Positions 63,023-64,000 of a stretch of DNA of 64,000 nucleotides are shown in pieces. The stretch is taken from assembly GCF_004799515.1 (NCBI RefSeq), contig NZ_SSMX01000002.1, forward strand, positions 1 through 64,000. Reading direction: 5' to 3'. The notes beneath the pieces were generated by a model. The model did not search any database. It saw only the letters and a list, made by a program, of their open reading frames with translations, and was not told the DNA's origin. Numbering within the stretch: the first letter of the stretch is position 1; each line of letters starts with the position of its first letter. The stretch comes from Phenylobacterium sp. (GTDB lineage Bacteria; Pseudomonadota; Alphaproteobacteria; Caulobacterales; Caulobacteraceae). Both the position numbers and the translations under genes were made by a program.

Positions 63023-64000
63023 ATGCGTTTCCGTTCGATCAGCACCAAGCTCCTGGCCGGCCTGATCGCCGCCATGACCGTGCTGCTGCTCGCCGACACC
63101 GTGGTGACCTACTGGTCCTATCGCGCCCAGGTCGAGAAGCACCGGATTCACGACCTGGCCCTCTATGTGCAGGAGCGCACCCGCACTGAGGAAGACCTGT
63201 TCGAGACCCTGCGGACGCGCCAGACCGCCGCCACCGAGGCGCTGCATCGCCGCCTCAGCCTGATGCGCTCGGGTCCGGAGGTGGACCGCCAGTTCGACGC
63301 ATGGTTCCCGGAGAAGGGCGACGGCACCCGCCGCAGCCGCGACAGCCTCTACGACGGCGAACAGACCGCCGACGGCGATGCGCTCTACGGCGTCGGAGCC
63401 TATATCGGCCACGCCGACCAGATCACCCCCGAGCAGAAGCGGGTGATGACCGCGGCCACCCTGGTGGTGAACCGGATCGGCGAGTCCGACCTCGCCAAGT
63501 TCGAGAACTTCTTCTTCCTGGCCCCGCAGGATCGCCTGATCCTGTTCGCGCCGCATCGCGAGGAGCGGCTGTCCTTCTTCCGCAAGACCGCGCCGGGCGG
63601 GGTCAACTTCGACCGCACCGACCAGGGCAGCTTCGCCCTGCCGCAGAACGATCCTTCCGGGCGGATGCGCTGCACGCCGCTGTCGCCGCTGCTGCAGGAC
63701 AAGACCGGGCGAACCCTGATCACCGGCTGCGTCAGCCCGGTCTATGTGGATGGCCGTTATGTCGGCGCCTGGGGCACCACCTTGATGGCGGGCTCCTACC
63801 TGACCCAGGTGCTGCACAACACCCCGGCCGGGGCCACCAGTCTGATCGCTTCGGACCGTGGCGAGCTGGTGGCGTTCCCGGGCTTCACCCGCCCGCAGGC
63901 GCTGAACCGCAACTCGGTCGCGGCCCTGGAGAAGGCCTACGGCGTGCCGGCCCTGGTGGCGCGCATCCACGCTCAGGGCAAACCCAGCGGCGTCATCGAC
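63023..64000 (+). CDS. Membrane sensor protein, N-terminal part (runs off window)
   Basis: About 326 residues are visible. An N-terminal helix (STKLLAGLIAAMTVLLLADT) leads into a charged segment (RTEEDLFETLRTRQTAATEA) and a long extracytoplasmic domain with FENFFFLAPQDRLILFAP, GCVSPVYVDGRYVGAWGTTL and LIASDRGELVAFPGF, a layout typical of Cache-like double sensor domains. The output domain lies beyond the window, so kinase and cyclase types cannot be told apart. The frame stays open to base 64000. Confidence 0.8.
   Translation, partial: MRFRSISTKLLAGLIAAMTVLLLADTVVTYWSYRAQVEKHRIHDLALYVQERTRTEEDLFETLRTRQTAATEALHRRLSLMRSGPEVDRQFDAWFPEKGDGTRRSRDSLYDGEQTADGDALYGVGAYIGHADQITPEQKRVMTAATLVVNRIGESDLAKFENFFFLAPQDRLILFAPHREERLSFFRKTAPGGVNFDRTDQGSFALPQNDPSGRMRCTPLSPLLQDKTGRTLITGCVSPVYVDGRYVGAWGTTLMAGSYLTQVLHNTPAGATSLIASDRGELVAFPGFTRPQALNRNSVAALEKAYGVPALVARIHAQGKPSGVID

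Overview
The window is a high-GC chromosomal segment of an alphaproteobacterium, almost certainly of the order Caulobacterales and plausibly Phenylobacterium- or Caulobacter-like. The evidence is an adjacent divK-pleD pair, the gatC-gatA and gatB genes, an EcfG-type stress sigma factor, PEP-CTERM proteins ending in the PEPxxW form with an Arg-rich tail, and the alphaproteobacterial block pyrB, pyrC-like, plsY, dprA, topA, rnr. I see no phage, transposon or CRISPR array. Both edge genes (clpA at the left, a membrane sensor at the right) run off the window.

Layout. 1-7.6 kb: clpA/clpS (ClpAP adaptor system), dinB with a ROK sugar kinase, a small conserved protein, and exported M13 and M61 metallopeptidases. 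7.6-13.4 kb: an RNase H-like protein without catalytic acids, a CBS-domain cystathionine beta-synthase with a transsulfuration PLP enzyme, a HAD protein, then the cell-cycle pair divK-pleD. 13.4-15.5 kb: rpmG, a GFA/CENP-V protein, and a Nudix/DUF998 pair. 15.5-29 kb (minus strand): rnr, alpha/beta hydrolase, topA, a Cys-rich exported protein, a PEP-CTERM protein with a LuxR regulator, dprA, plsY, an ArsR regulator, a catalytically dead dihydroorotase-like gene (pyrX type) and pyrB. 29-32.9 kb: DUF1993, a lipoprotein, a TIR-transmembrane-helical-repeat protein and ruvX. 32.9-38.9 kb: gatCA, a TlpA-like thioredoxin, a small exported protein, gatB and a class III nucleotidyl cyclase behind an unusually AT-rich leader. 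39-45 kb: two RcnB-domain proteins, a Sel1-like small protein, tRNA-Ser(GCT), two more PEP-CTERM proteins and a second LuxR regulator. 45-57 kb: a hybrid histidine kinase, kynureninase, a CocE/S15 hydrolase, ecfG with its own match to the EcfG promoter, a single gene fusing EgtB and EgtD (ergothioneine synthesis), a TPR/glycosyltransferase-like protein, a KGG stress protein and an OmpR/EnvZ-like pair. 57-64 kb: a glyoxalase II-like hydrolase, an amino acid permease, hrpB, a TauD-like dioxygenase and the partial sensor.

How it fits together. The housekeeping core (translation fidelity, pyrimidine, phospholipid, topology, RNA decay) is interleaved with envelope and stress functions. The most striking points are the EgtB-EgtD fusion beside a divergently transcribed ecfG carrying a GGAAC-N16-CGTT promoter, two PEP-CTERM/LuxR gene pairs, a PyrC-like protein that has lost its metal ligands, and a membrane-anchored TIR protein beside a lipoprotein. 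Coordinates include the stop codon. Start codons were chosen from ribosome binding sites, overlaps and N-terminal signals, and are stated where uncertain.
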